DNA from: Argentina anserina
Lineage: Eukaryota > Streptophyta > Magnoliopsida > Rosales > Rosaceae
Length of the DNA: 64,000 nt
Direction: 5' to 3'
Assembly (NCBI RefSeq): GCF_933775445.1
Contig: NC_065877.1
Location: forward strand, 9,548,001 to 9,612,000
Numbering within the stretch: the first letter of the stretch is position 1; each line of letters starts with the position of its first letter. The notes beneath the pieces are model-generated. The model had not been told where the DNA came from. It searched no databases and saw only the letters and a program-made list of their open reading frames with translations. Positions 13,401 to 24,794 of this stretch are shown here, one piece after another. Both the position numbers and the translations under genes were made by a program.

Positions 13401-13944
13401 TTGGACTCCTGTAATGGATTATGACATCGTGTTAGATGCAGGGTATGTGAGCTACAGTAATTTCTGCTTATTTTATAGTACTGTGCCTCTCTGTTTTTTT
13501 TTTTCAAGTTTATAGCATTAATGAATCAGAAATTGCTAGTCAAACTTCTAAAAGTTGTATATATTAGTACTATATTACTCTTGAGAATAACATTTTCTTG
13601 AAATATTTTGCTTAGTCTCCTTTGCATTGCAGGTTGCAGAACGAGCACTCTTCTTGTGGAACAATGAGCACATCGTGAGTTTAATTGCTCAAAACCGGAA
13701 TGTTATATTGCCAATTATATTTGAGGCATTGGAGAACAATATTTCAACTCATTGGAACCAAGCAGTTCATGGGCTCACCGTCAATGTTCGGAAAATGTTT
13801 ATGGAAATGGATGCCGAGCTATTTGAGGAGTGCCAAAGGCAGCATGCAGAGAGAGAGGCAAGGACCAAGGAGGTGGAAGAACAGCGGGAAATGACATGGA
13901 AAAAACTGGCAGATGCAGCCGGAGAGGATATGATTACAGCCTAA
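10436..13944 (+). CDS. PP2A regulatory subunit B' (B56), alpha/beta-like
   Basis: Two coding exons, 10436-11605 and 13633-13944, joined in phase 0 across a 2.0-kb intron, give 493 residues. The product is a B' (B56) regulatory subunit that gives PP2A holoenzymes their substrate choice. The variable N-terminus (1-70, [11 protein letters not shown] followed by Pro/Ser/Ala-rich sequence) resembles the plant B'alpha/B'beta type. The conserved HEAT-like core follows, with landmarks [49 protein letters not shown] and, across the splice junction, [18 protein letters not shown]. The C-terminus is the charged, coiled-coil-prone tail usual for the family. In Arabidopsis B'alpha/beta act on brassinosteroid signalling through BZR1; that role here is inference from family. 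The first exon is clearly richer in G+C than the second. Frame, length and splice signals look intact. Confidence 0.95.
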
Positions 13945-14430
13945 ATGATCAGCAAGGGTTTCCATGTACCCGGCCGGCACTGGAAAGTAAATGGAAGGAA
14001 GATGACAACAAGTCTGCTCCACCTCTCATTTTGGTGGTATTCTTTTTTCTTTTTCTCCTTTTTGATATTTTTTCTTGCGTTTTAATTTTTTGATCTCGAT
14101 TCCAGTCGTTGATGATAGCAGAAGAAGCGGTGATAAATGTAATTTAAGCTGTATGGAATTTGTTAGCAACATGCTGCAGATTAAGAATGATTTGTGAAAT
14201 ATATTCTGTATTCCCCTTCATTTTTTTATTTTCCTGAAGCTACTTCCAGAACTAGGAGAATTCATTTAACGCAAATTCTGGTTTCGCCATTCAACAAGCT
14301 CTTCGCTCCAAATATATTACTTTCCGAAAGCATTGGAAAGGTGGGCCTTACTAATAATTCTAGACATAGTAGTGTTCATTTATTTCCAACCGAAAATGCC
14401 AAAAACCGACGAATTTGGAAGTGCTAGGCA

Positions 14431-15156
14431 TTAGGCAACCAATGGAGGCAAAACTTAGAACATAATACCACTTAGCATTATCCATTAATTTTATGGATTT
14501 TAATTCCATCTTTTATCTAATATATGTTTCCATCTAATTGTGTCAATCTTAAGGGCTCAACGTTGTAGCTCAAGCCGTAAGAGCAGTATTACCAAAGAAG
14601 TAGATTATTAGGTCCTCATTTCGAATCAGCAGATGGGGTAGTAATCCTCTTTTATGGTACAACTTTTTCTTTATCTTTGAGAATTGAGTTTCAACAAGAC
14701 AACTCTAGGGTGCACGGTCATTGTGCTTCAATCGTTGAGTATAACTTAACGATAACCTAAATGAGAAGCCAACTACGTAAAGGTTTTGTTCCACTATCTA
14801 AAGATGACTGAATTTGTTAACTACATAGTGCTCAAGTCTCTCAAGAAAAATATCTAAGATCATCTGCAACGGGTCTTATATAAAATCTTATTATTTTTAT
14901 AGAAGGAGGTCAAGTTGATCAATATAATTATCCTCGTGAGTTACCGAAAATGTGAAATATGCGAAACAATAATATTTTTATATATATTAAAAAAAAAAAC
15001 AGTCTGTCGCGCGGAATATCCAATATTTTGGGTTTTTGGTTGAAATTACATAGTTTTTCTTGATAATCTGATAGACCGGCCTCAGTTTTCATTACCAGCA
15101 TTATCCTTCATTCTATTCCTCTTCTCTGAATTCAGAAACAATCAAAAAAGACCCTT
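14431..15156. other. Intergenic between the PP2A gene and the small unknown gene
   Basis: AT-rich spacer after the 3' untranslated region of the PP2A gene (13945 to about 14220). It contains a possible SINE (separate entry). No coding pattern is seen until the ATG at 15157. Confidence 0.5.
14554..14830 (+). mobile_element. Possible tRNA-derived SINE (weak)
   Basis: The stretch GTAGCTCAAGCCGTAAGAGC (about 14563-14582) resembles a Pol III A box. CATTTCGAATC about 35 bases downstream resembles a B box, and a tRNA-unrelated body follows. I found no clear target duplication or poly(A) end, so this may be an old SINE or a chance match. Confidence 0.3.
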
Positions 15157-17095
15157 ATGCCCCGCAAAGGAGGAGCTCCGGCTTCACTGCCCAAGGACGC
15201 ACCTTGGAGGGCCTCAAACGCCAGACCCCTCCCCAGAATCCACCATTCCCCTATTCTTCGTGTCCCTCAAAACCCCACCACCAATTACGCAGTCCACGTC
15301 ATGAAGGTCCTTCTCTTTCTTTCTTATCCTTGTAATTAATTTCTGGGTCCTCATCAAAATGGGTTCTTTTGCAGCTCCCCAATCCCGTTGGAACTGGTTT
15401 GGCCAATGACGCCATTGTTGAAGCCGCCGGACCCGATTGCGTTGTCCCGGGTCAAGTCACACCCGTCAAGTCACTTGGTCTCAAGGTAAAAGAATAATGT
15501 GAGTTTTGTAGCGAACAAAGTTGTTTTAGTAGCTTATTGGTTTGGGTTGGGTTTCCTCAGTTTGTGTTTGTATTTCAAGTGTTTGGTGTTGTGTTTCATT
15601 GATAGCTTAAGCATTGTGTTGTGTATGCGATTTTGGTGGCATATGCTAACTACATGGAAATGAAATGGTAGCTTTATGTTATGTGAGTTTAAAGTGGCTG
15701 GCTTTTTTGCTTTGTGTTTGTATTTCAAGTGTTTGGTGTTGTGTTTCATTGATAGCTTAAGCATTGTGTTGTGTATGCGATTTTGGTGGCATATGCTAAC
15801 TACATGGAAATGAAATGGTAGCTTTATGTTATGTGAGTTTAAAGTGGCTGGCTTTTTTGCTTCGGTGCCATTGTTGTTCATTTGTTTAGGAGATTGCTTT
15901 ATGTTTAAACCATTGTATCTTCTTCGTCCCTTTCTTGTGTTGCCCACAAAGTTATTACTTTCAAGTTTGCTATGGTTGCTTTCTGATGTATGTTCTATTT
16001 TTAAAATGTAGAACAGGATCAATCGTTTATGCTGGATACTTTATTACTTTTTGATTGTTATGTGTTGGAGGCATTTTAAAGTGTGAAGTATATACCTTTA
16101 CTTGGCTGTAGTTTTCGTTTTAAAACTGTAGCGGATCTGTATTTGGCATGCAGGTTTGGCCTATTGAAGTTGACCTACAATTTTTGGAACCCATCGGACG
16201 TGAGCTTAAGTCGATTGGAAAGGTAAAATTTTATATTTCATCTGTTGGTTGGTTTGGGTTGCCATTTAAATTTTTTCATGAAAGCAGATAGCTTTAGATT
16301 GAAGAATTTCACAATAAATGTCCTCTAGTTGATCTTGTTCAAGTACACTGCTGGTGCTAGTTCCCAATTACATGGAATAGGAAAGTAGGAAAGAAAACTT
16401 CTTGAATTTGACACTAATAAAGTGAAGAAATAAGGTTGTTACTTGCTCTAAGAATTTCTTACCAAGGCTTTCTCCATACTGAAATCAGTCTGTTTTATTT
16501 TTAATGGTCCCGGTATTCCCTGGCCTGCTTACCATGTTTGATCGGCTAAGGTATGCGACTTTGTTCTTCTATGTCATTTAAAGAAATTTATTAGTACTTT
16601 TGTTTAAATCACAATGAATTCAAAAAATGGACTTGACCTAGATCCATAGTGAAGTTCTGAGTTGGAAATGCATATTCTTTCTACCAAAAACCCAATCCGT
16701 TTGGGGGTATACAGTTTTTAATATAAAATGAAAGCAGGTTTCAGTTGTATTTCATGAATCAAAGTTTTTAGTTTCTAGATCACTTCTATATCAATTTTAT
16801 GAATTCATAAGCCTGAACATGAATAGGGAAGTTGAACTTTATGGCTCTTATTGTGTTCTTATGGACATGGTCTTAAAAGTGTACCTTCCATGCGTTAGGT
16901 GATAATTTTAGTTTGGCTTTTTCACGTCAAGTACATGGTTTTGTTGGGAACCAGACATTGCTCTTTTGATAGAAAAAAAAAAACTTGTAATCTACATTTC
17001 TAAAGGACCTCAGTGATTGACACATTGTTATGTCTTTCGTGCAGTTCATGGATGATGCAGTCAATCTCATGAATAAATCATTCATAGATCGCTAG
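15157..17095 (+). CDS. Small plant protein of unknown function (126 aa)
   Basis: Four exons, 15157-15306, 15375-15485, 16154-16222 and 17045-17095, all join in phase 0 and give 126 residues. The start MPRKGGAPASLPKD is basic and rich in Ala/Pro. The middle contains NPTTNYAVHVMKLPNPVGTG and AAGPDCVVPGQVTPVKSLGL. The end, VWPIEVDLQFLEPIGREL and KFMDDAVNLMNKSFIDR, is predicted to be mostly helical. The even exon phases, good splice sites and the hydrophobic/charged patterning argue for a real gene, and the sequence has the feel of a conserved plant family. I cannot name it. A basic N-terminus would fit organelle import but this is not established. The second intron holds a perfect 150-bp tandem duplication (separate entry). 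Confidence 0.7.
15561..15860. repeat. Perfect tandem duplication, 2 x 150 bp, in an intron
   Basis: Bases 15561-15710 are repeated without a visible mismatch at 15711-15860, directly adjacent, inside intron 2 of the small unknown gene. Identity over the full unit means the duplication is very recent or is an assembly artefact. A minus-strand open frame runs through both copies only because 150 is divisible by 3. Confidence 0.93.
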
Positions 17096-18010
17096 TATGG
17101 TTTCCTGTTTTCAAGAGAAAGTTCTGGTGAGCGGAAGTGTGATTAGGAAGTTGCACATACAATTGCATGTCCTTCGGTGTTGTCTTCTTGCTTGTGCTCT
17201 AGTCAAAGCATCAGAAGCTGAAGTGATCTTATGTTGTATTTTTGCTTGAGAGTTCTCTTTCAGAACTGAACGGATGTGTAGATGTGACGTGAACACTTAT
17301 ATTTACTGAATTTTATTAAAATGAGGTTCCAGACATTACTCGTGTTTTGTTATTTTGGAAAGCCTTTAGGTATTATTTTATACATCCATACATATAGTTA
17401 TCTAGCTGCTTGTAGTCTTAAATCTTGTCAATAGGTTTTGGATCAAATATAAAAGCTCCGGTGAAATTTTTGATCCAAAAAGCCTTCTTTCTTTTTTGGT
17501 TGAATACAATAAACCCTTCTCAGATCCTCTCTAGCTTGTTATACTTCTAGTCCAAGTTTTCTTCAGAAGTTCGGATAACTTGATGCTTCTAGACCAAAGT
17601 TCTCGTCAGATAATATAAAGTATACAGAAGATCTATCAGAGTAGTTCTTTCGTAAGTACCTTCCAAAACATCATCTCTATCCTTTCCTTTTTTTGATATA
17701 ATCATACACCCAAAGTATGTCGCTCTGCTATCATTTTCCAAAATAGGCAGAGACAAAATGGCTATATTTGCACTGGATTAATATAAATAAATTTCATACC
17801 AGAACCACCACTGCATATAGAGCTAAAACAGGCGATGCATATAGGAGACCTGTAACTTCATGAGATGACCTAATTGTTGCCCTAAAATCACGATGTCATG
17901 TAAGCAAAAGGTGGAGTTCCACAAACTAGTGTTGTCCACCATGTGTGCCATCAAGGAGATTATCATGACTCTTGGTTTCTGCTTTTCTCAACTCTCTGCC
18001 CTGCTCCTCA
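17096..18010. other. Intergenic, nothing recognised
   Basis: 3' flank of the small unknown gene followed by AT-rich spacer and the upstream region of the MYB gene. No coding signal or repeat is recognised. Confidence 0.6.
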
Positions 18011-18018
18011 TATAAAAA
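18011..18018 (+). promoter_or_regulatory. Putative TATA box of the MYB gene
   Basis: TATAAAAA lies 48 bases before the MYB start codon at 18059, implying a very short leader of around 15-20 bases. An in-frame ATG at 17972 lies upstream of this TATA box, which is one reason for starting the protein at 18059. Confidence 0.5.
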
Positions 18019-18058
18019 GGTTTACTGTCTCAGGGTTTGTCACTCCAAGTCTCCAACA

Positions 18059-18943
18059 ATGGCTTATGAAGCAGCAGCTGTGGAAAATGGAAAACTGCGG
18101 AAAGGTCCATGGCTAGAAGAGGAAGATGAACGACTCACCAAGTATGTAAGACTTAAGGGGGATCGGAGGTGGGATGCATTAGCCAAAGAATCAGGTATGT
18201 ATGGTGATTCCTATTGAGACTAGGAGATATGTAGATTTTATTATTTGCTTTGAACAAGCTGTTGACATGCTGCAGGGCTTAGGAGAAGTGGTCGGAGTTG
18301 CAGATTGCGATGGTTGAACTATCTCCGCCCCAATCTTAAGCACGGTCACATTACTGTCAAAGAAGAAAATAGTATCCTTCAACTTCATGAAATTTGGGGT
18401 AACAAGTAAGTTGTGACTTGCGACATCATTGCCGTCTTTTAACACTATCAGCAATATTGGTCAAGTGGTTTTAACCAGACTGTACTAAGTCTCTACGTGT
18501 TTAACTATAATTACCTTGCATGCAGGTGGTCGAAGATTGCAAGAATGTTACCAGGAAGAACCGATAATGAGATCAAGAATTACTGGAGGACACATTTAGT
18601 GAAGAAGGCACAAATTCGAGATGGTGATGCTGCATCTGCTGGAAACTTGCAATCAAACAAAGCCCAACAAGGTTATTTTTTTCAGGAAGGTGATGACATG
18701 AGTGATGATATAAAATATGACTTTGATCAATATCAGAACTCGATTGAGAATATCTGGGGAGCAAAGAAAACTTACTCTGATGATCTCTGTTTCTCGGACT
18801 TTGCCTTGCCAAGCTTTCCATATGAGACACGGGTATCAGATTGGATATCTGAATTATCCAGTGAACAAAGTGGTCTAACATGGACTCCAGATCATGATTG
18901 TGATGCATGGGATTATTCCAGTTCCCTCTGGGACATGAACTAA
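18059..18943 (+). CDS. R2R3-MYB transcription factor, MYB27-like
   Basis: Three exons, 18059-18194, 18276-18405 and 18526-18943, give 227 residues, with the classic R2R3-MYB two-intron layout. Repeat R2 (about 13-64) has Trp18, Trp38 and Trp58. R3 (about 65-116) has Ile71 in place of the first Trp, as is normal, then Trp90 and Trp109. The recognition helix region reads [16 protein letters not shown]. The DNA-binding part most resembles Arabidopsis MYB27 and the related MYB48/59 group. The bHLH-interaction motif [DE]Lx2[RK] in R3 is not visible, so partnership with R-type bHLH proteins is unlikely. The C-terminus is acidic and Trp-rich, ending in SSLWDMN. I see no EAR motif. Nuclear regulator; target genes cannot be told from sequence. 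Confidence 0.92.
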
Positions 18944-19747
18944 CCCCCATTATAACATTTGCAACCTGATGAACCTTTGAACTGTAGTGCATGGTTCACT
19001 GGTTTGTTTCTACCCAACTCCACCAAGTGGACTTTGGCTATGAGGACATATTATGCTGGTGAATATCTTTGGTCCATTTTTCTATCTAGGAGAGACTAAT
19101 GGGATCTACGAATGAATGCAGAACATTTAGCAAGAAGTAGATACATCAAACTGTAACAAAGAATGACATGCATATGCTGCCCAACTTTCTTAATCCAATT
19201 TATATCGATCTATCGATATTATCTGTTTCTCTTTCACGCTGTTATGCTGTTGTCATTTCATTTTGTCATTGTAAATGCTGGTATAGAATGGCTGGTGTGT
19301 CCAAATTTGTTTACTGAATGCTTTATCCACCATTGTTTGGATGTGGTAAACTGAGGTTTAAATAGGGTCCAATTTGAATAAAAGGAGCAATATTACTCAT
19401 TGGTATACAACTTCACCTCAACTATGCATTTTGTTTAGCTTAAAATTAGATTCGTTCTATAACTGTACAGGAAAATTAAGACCATGTTATACATGAACCT
19501 AATAAAAAAAGCAGTTACAGCAACAATTGGAGGTTTTATTTTGAGCAGAAGTTCCATTTCCAGTTTTTTAGTTGTGCTCTATCATTAGTATTCCGAGTTT
19601 TGCTTATTGGGAAAGAGAAGATTTATTGAAGTCTTTCGGTATGTAACAAGCTACACGGTTTGTGAATTATCCGTTCCAACAGATATATGAGACATCAAAA
19701 ATTTGGTAATACTTAACCCAAAATTCTGAACTTCTTAGCATAAGCTT
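18944..19747. other. 3' flank of the MYB gene and spacer
   Basis: AT-rich DNA with no coding pattern. It ends at the remnant LTR element that follows. Confidence 0.55.
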
Positions 19748-20020
19748 AATCAAGTTCCTAATGTGGGATGCATATTTTTAACACGCCCCTGCACGTGTAG
19801 CTAATTTTAAAGTCATACACGTGGACAACATTGTGGGTGACGTAGAGTTCGTGTGGTCATTTAGACTTCACACGTGGACGTGTGTAATCCGCTCTGATAC
19901 CAAGATAAAGTGATATGCGGTTCATATCTAAAACCAATTGGCAATAGATAGAGTGACTTAAACTCTTATATATCCACATGTTAGATCTCAATTCCCAATG
20001 TGAGATGTATATTCTCAACA
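19748..20020 (-). mobile_element. Truncated TRIM-like small LTR element
   Basis: Read on the minus strand, an LTR-like segment starts TGTTGAGAATATACATC (20020) and runs to about 19904. It is followed directly by TGGTATCAGAGC (19902-19891), the standard primer-binding sequence for initiator tRNA-Met in plant LTR elements. About 110 bases on comes TGTTAAAAATATGCATCCC (about 19783 downward), which matches the start of the first LTR for about 35 bases before similarity is lost. This gives a very small internal region and no coding capacity, fitting a TRIM whose second LTR is truncated. The internal part contains several CACGTG/ACGTGT motifs (about 19792-19882). Confidence 0.5.
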
Positions 20021-21438
20021 TGTTATGACTATCAAAGTTGAAATTTAGAACCATTTCAATGAATAATACATCAAATTAAGAATTCAAATAGCGGTACTCT
20101 CAGCTAATTGTCTTCATTCTAGCGTGCTCATTCTATCTACAAGGACGAGCAATTGGAGATCACAGATTCAAGCATAGACAACATACAGCAGAGCAACAGA
20201 AAACAGGGTAAGAGATAATTACTTACTCTCAGTCCTACTCTTATCTGTAAACGGATGACAGAAGATATAGTAGAAAATTGATAGATTAGCAATTAGTGTA
20301 CTGCTTGTTGTAGCAAAAGAGCTGGTCAAGTGTACGCAAAAAGCATAAGATTATCTTATCCACCAGCAATATGGCTGCAAAGTTATAGGCTAAATGAACC
20401 GAACTCTTCAGCAAACGTCACATACGCCCAAATTCTTCATGTTTTAAACCATAGCACCAGCATATCATCACTCTATCTTGTTTTTTAAACAGTAGTATCC
20501 AAGTTGGTAGCCCAGACTGGATTGTGTGTATGGATATAAAGTTAAATTAAAGCACAAAAACCACAGAAGCTCATGGACAAAAGTTTGTTCAAACTTGAAT
20601 AATAAAACTGATATGGAACTATATAGGAATTGCATCACTCTTTACCATATAAAAAGATGATTATTTGCTCTAGAAGACATTAGACATCGCATATATTAAT
20701 TAAAAGTAGATCATTTATTTAATAGTCATCAGCTAGCCTAAAGCAAAAGGGGCTTTAAATTGACCATCATTTTCTCCTATGTACAATAGAATAGTGGATC
20801 TAGAATCGAAATGTAACTTGGACTAATTTTAACGGACAACAAAATTTGCTCAAATGTAATTTTTTTTAATTTATTTAAAATGACAAATATGTATAAAGTT
20901 ATTTTTTTAATTTACTCGAGATATGTATAAAGTTATTTTTTAAAAAAAAAATTATTAAAAATACATCATAAATTTCATAACAACTGAATGTGTTGGGCTT
21001 GAAATCCTTAAACTGAAGAAGATAAGAATAAGCAAAGGCGAAGAAAAACAGAAAAATGAGAAAGGTTTCGTGCTATCTCCATGTTTTAAATCTGTTTTTT
21101 TATGAGTTGGTTTTTTTTTGCTAGATTTCAACTTCACCTGGGCTGCACCTGAGAATACCAAAATAATACCTGGCATGGCAGCCGCCGTGCCTATAACTAA
21201 AATTAGTGTCAGACTATCACGAGATAAAAAGATATTAACAACCAGAGTCTAAGAGCTTAAATAAGCCAATTAGCAGCATAACATCTTTACTTGGATGATA
21301 AAACAAGCATGACCATAAAAAAAATTAGAACAAGGTATTGTATACGTCAGACAAAACCGAACTCAAAAGCTTAAGCCATAAAACTATGAGGCCATAAATG
21401 TACAGCAAGCTAACACATTGATTTTGACACCATTATGG
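20021..21438. other. Intergenic, nothing recognised
   Basis: AT-rich spacer between the TRIM-like remnant and the 3' end of the pectate lyase gene. No coding pattern is seen on either strand. Confidence 0.6.
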
Positions 21439-24400
21439 TCAATTTCTCATTGTGATCAAATGCCAGTCAGGGATATACAAAAACAACAAGCATGAGAATG
21501 GGACTAAAAAGTAAAAGAGACTCGAGGTGGATGAAAGTGGTTGCCTTGGCATGTTGGTGCTGCTTCCAGACATCTCATCCTCATAATCGAGGCCTGAATC
21601 GAAACCTTGGTTGGGTCCTGTGTTCCACTTCCCCAGATTGTTGTCCCTGCTCATACAAATTTGCATCATAGTTTATCGTCACATTCTCAGAGCATCTGTG
21701 AACAGTTTTTTTTTTCAAATCCAAAAAAAAAAACTAAAACCCAATTCTCAAAGACTATTATATATCATGGGTGAAATTCTCAAAGACATACATGCATGTG
21801 GAAGATATATAAACAAAGAGTTAGACAGTGATTAATGAAATATGCAAAAGAAGCTTTTGTTTGTTCCATACTTCCAAGAGCCATAAAGCGAAAACTTGAT
21901 CAGATAAATGAGATTTACAAAAGCGCTATTGAGCAAAATCAATTCTAATAGGAACACTCAAATAAAGCTCCTAATGGCCCGGTTTTGCTTCAATTACTGT
22001 GGAATACTTATATGAAGTATCAAGTACTTCATTTGTTATCTAAAATTTGTATTGCTCTCTTAAAAAGATACTTCCTTGGAAAGCACTAGTATACAAAGCA
22101 TTTGGATAACTGCTGCCAGCCAAGACTCACCTAGCCAAGTCACACTTCTATATCTACAATACCACAATCCAACCCTAATGAATTGTATTAAATAATAATC
22201 AGTTAAAGAAACATGTTTGAAGCAAAACCATAATGAACCCAACCTCAAAGCAACTAGCTTTAGATTTCTAACTTAACCCACCTTAAACCAGGGCATGAAC
22301 TAGTTAATTATGAAAAGGGATTCCCCACCAAATTAGGAGAAAAGTAAAAGTGAAACCCTAAAAAAAGTGCAAGTGCAGCAGTAGAAAAGAAAAAGAAAGA
22401 ACCAAAAGAAAAAAGAAAGAGACCTGCCACCAACACCAAGAGCACCAGCATGCATGACCAATTGGTCAATCAGCACCACTGACTTAGGCTCCACACTGTA
22501 AGCCTTCTCGTACTTAATCTCCACTCCGGCGCCGGACGCCACAAAGAAGGCTCCATTCACCATTATGTCCCCCTCCGACCGCCAGTTCCACCCCCTCCAC
22601 AGCCCCTCCCCCGTGTCCACGCGCTTCGTCACCTCCTTTGCGTTCCTATTCGTCGGCGCCGTGTACCTGTTCCCCTGGCTATTGATCGTGGGGTTCCCGC
22701 TCCCGCCGATCGCGTACATCTCCCATGCAGTGAAGTCATTGTTCACTACGTGGATGTAGCCGCGTCTACACCGGGGCATGCGCTGCACTAGATTCTCCCC
22801 GAAGTGGTTGAAGGCTATGGTCACCTGCATGCCGGAGTCCGGCAAGTAACCGTCGCTGTGGCCGAGTAGCATTACCTCGTTGTGGTTGGAGAAGTAGTTA
22901 TTTGAGATAGTGATGCCTGTGGACCCCATCACGGCGTCGACGAGACCGTCCTTGCAGTGTGACAGGCTGCAGTGATCGACCCAAATGTCTTTGGACCCGA
23001 AGATGGAAATGCCATCGCCGTCCGACTTCGTGCGGTAGCCGTAGTGGGTTGGGCTTGATCGCACATTAGTATTCCCTGCAGAATGGTAGATGGTAAATAA
23101 ATCAAGAAAGAGTGGTAAATGGTAAACCTTTTTCATCATTAGCTCCGCTGTAAAATTTAACAATAAATTACTGGTAATATGTTTTTACCCAACATGAGGT
23201 AGAAGTTCACGGTAGTGGACAAACTTATGAAAATCACTCACTAGCGATCACAGCTGTTTAGATTTTGCTATAATATGAAGATTAGACCAGAGTCACCAGA
23301 CAAACCAAAGACATCAAGCTATACTATAAAACTCAGACAAGGCAAACCAAAGACATGAAGCTACCATGAAACTTAAATACAGACAAACATATCAAGTAAG
23401 CTAGATTCTTGCAGTTATTGAGCACATGCATCAAATACGAGGTAACATAGCCTAACTGGCAGTGCTTTCATGCTAGCTAGTTACTCCAAATCGGCTTTCA
23501 GGGATGAACTGATATCGCCTAATCTCATTTTTTTAAAACAAAAAAAAACAAATTAGGTTACTATTATACCTGAAATACAGTATTAATTCGCAAACACATG
23601 TATTTCGTGTATCAAAATACCATCCAATTTCTAAAGTGAGCAAAAAGTATCTGACCTTCCGTAAAATGCATCAAAGAAACTAAAGCAGCGAAAGGCAAAC
23701 GTTCCTTTATGATTTTCTTCTCTCCGATCTAAGAATATGAATGGACCACTTGTTTCTTGCAACTATAGAAACGAATATTCATGGAAGAATCTGATAAATC
23801 ATCTGTTTTTACCTGAAGGAACACAATGGTGAATATGCACATTGTGGATGATGACATTGCTAATATACTGCAAAGTAATGCATCCCCCGCCCGTTATGTG
23901 AACATTAGCTCCTCGCCCATCAAGAGTTTTGTAGCTATTAAAGATGAGCTCCTGAGAAAGCTTGATGAGCATGTTGCTAGGGAACACAATCCACAATGGT
24001 TCCGGCTGAATCACGGCATATCTTAAAGTCCCCGGCTTCGGGTTCACGGCATCATCGTCGGACGAGTCAGTAACAATGTAGTACTCCCCACCTTTGCCTC
24101 CAAGAGCATACTGACCAAACCCGATTGCGCAGTCGGCTAGGCGTTGACGGTAATTGGGCCAGTCCGGGTCGCATTTCCAGCAATCGTCTATAGGGTTTCC
24201 TGTTAGGCATGACGAGAACTGGTCTCTCTGGTTCACTTGCAGCGTTTTCCTTCTTACTACGGAAGCATTTACCCTCCTGCAAGATAACAAAAATAAAGAG
24301 TATTTGGTACTCAGATCAACAAAGAGAGGGTCGAAAGAAACAAATGTGAATAATGTACCTATAAACTTCTTGAACAACTTCCTCTGGGTTGGGATGTTGG

Positions 24401-24486
24401 CCTGGAAGAGTGAGGTTGAGGTAAGCTTTAGCAAGGGAGAATGAAGCGAGAAGAGAGATGAGGACAATGCAGGTTCTGGTTAGCAT
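21439..24486 (-). CDS. Pectate lyase (PL1 family), PMR6-like
   Basis: Four exons on the minus strand, 24486-24359, 24276-23813, 23075-22424 and 21646-21439, give 483 residues. Residues 1-21 are a signal peptide (start [19 protein letters not shown]), so the enzyme is exported to the wall, where it would cleave de-esterified pectin by beta-elimination. The parallel beta-helix domain follows [13 protein letters not shown]. It contains the substrate/calcium region [19 protein letters not shown] (Asp216, Asp218, Asp244) and RMPRCRRG, with Arg301 as the likely catalytic base. After the helix a linker rich in Asn/Gly/Ser (415-457) leads to a hydrophobic stretch (458-473). PMR6-type lyases carry a comparable C-terminal tail with a GPI signal. 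Here about ten polar residues follow the hydrophobic part, so anchoring is uncertain. The last intron is long (777 bases). Confidence 0.93.
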
Positions 24487-24747
24487 CTTTGAAGGAATTA
24501 ATGGAGGGGTTAGTAATAGCTAGGTAGCTCTTACTCCTCTTAGAAATGGCTACCTCTTTGGAGGAATGGGGTTAGTGTTCAGTGATTGAGGAGTGGAGAA
24601 GATGGTGAGTAGATTGTTGTTTCTTCTCACACTCCTCCTGTTTCGTAATTACTGTATCAATCCAGTTGGGTGATTTTTGTCCTCCTTTATAATCATAAGG
24701 ATAAGACTTTTGGGATTCACTAATGGAGTGAAAAGGAAAAGAAGGAG

Positions 24748-24794
<47 letters not shown>

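Noticed and set aside
17972..18058. Upstream in-frame start for the MYB gene
   Set aside because: It lies before the likely TATA box at 18011 and adds 29 residues unlike any MYB N-terminus.
24154..24444. Plus-strand frames across the pectate lyase exons
   Set aside because: They are antisense shadows of the lyase coding sequence with no independent features.
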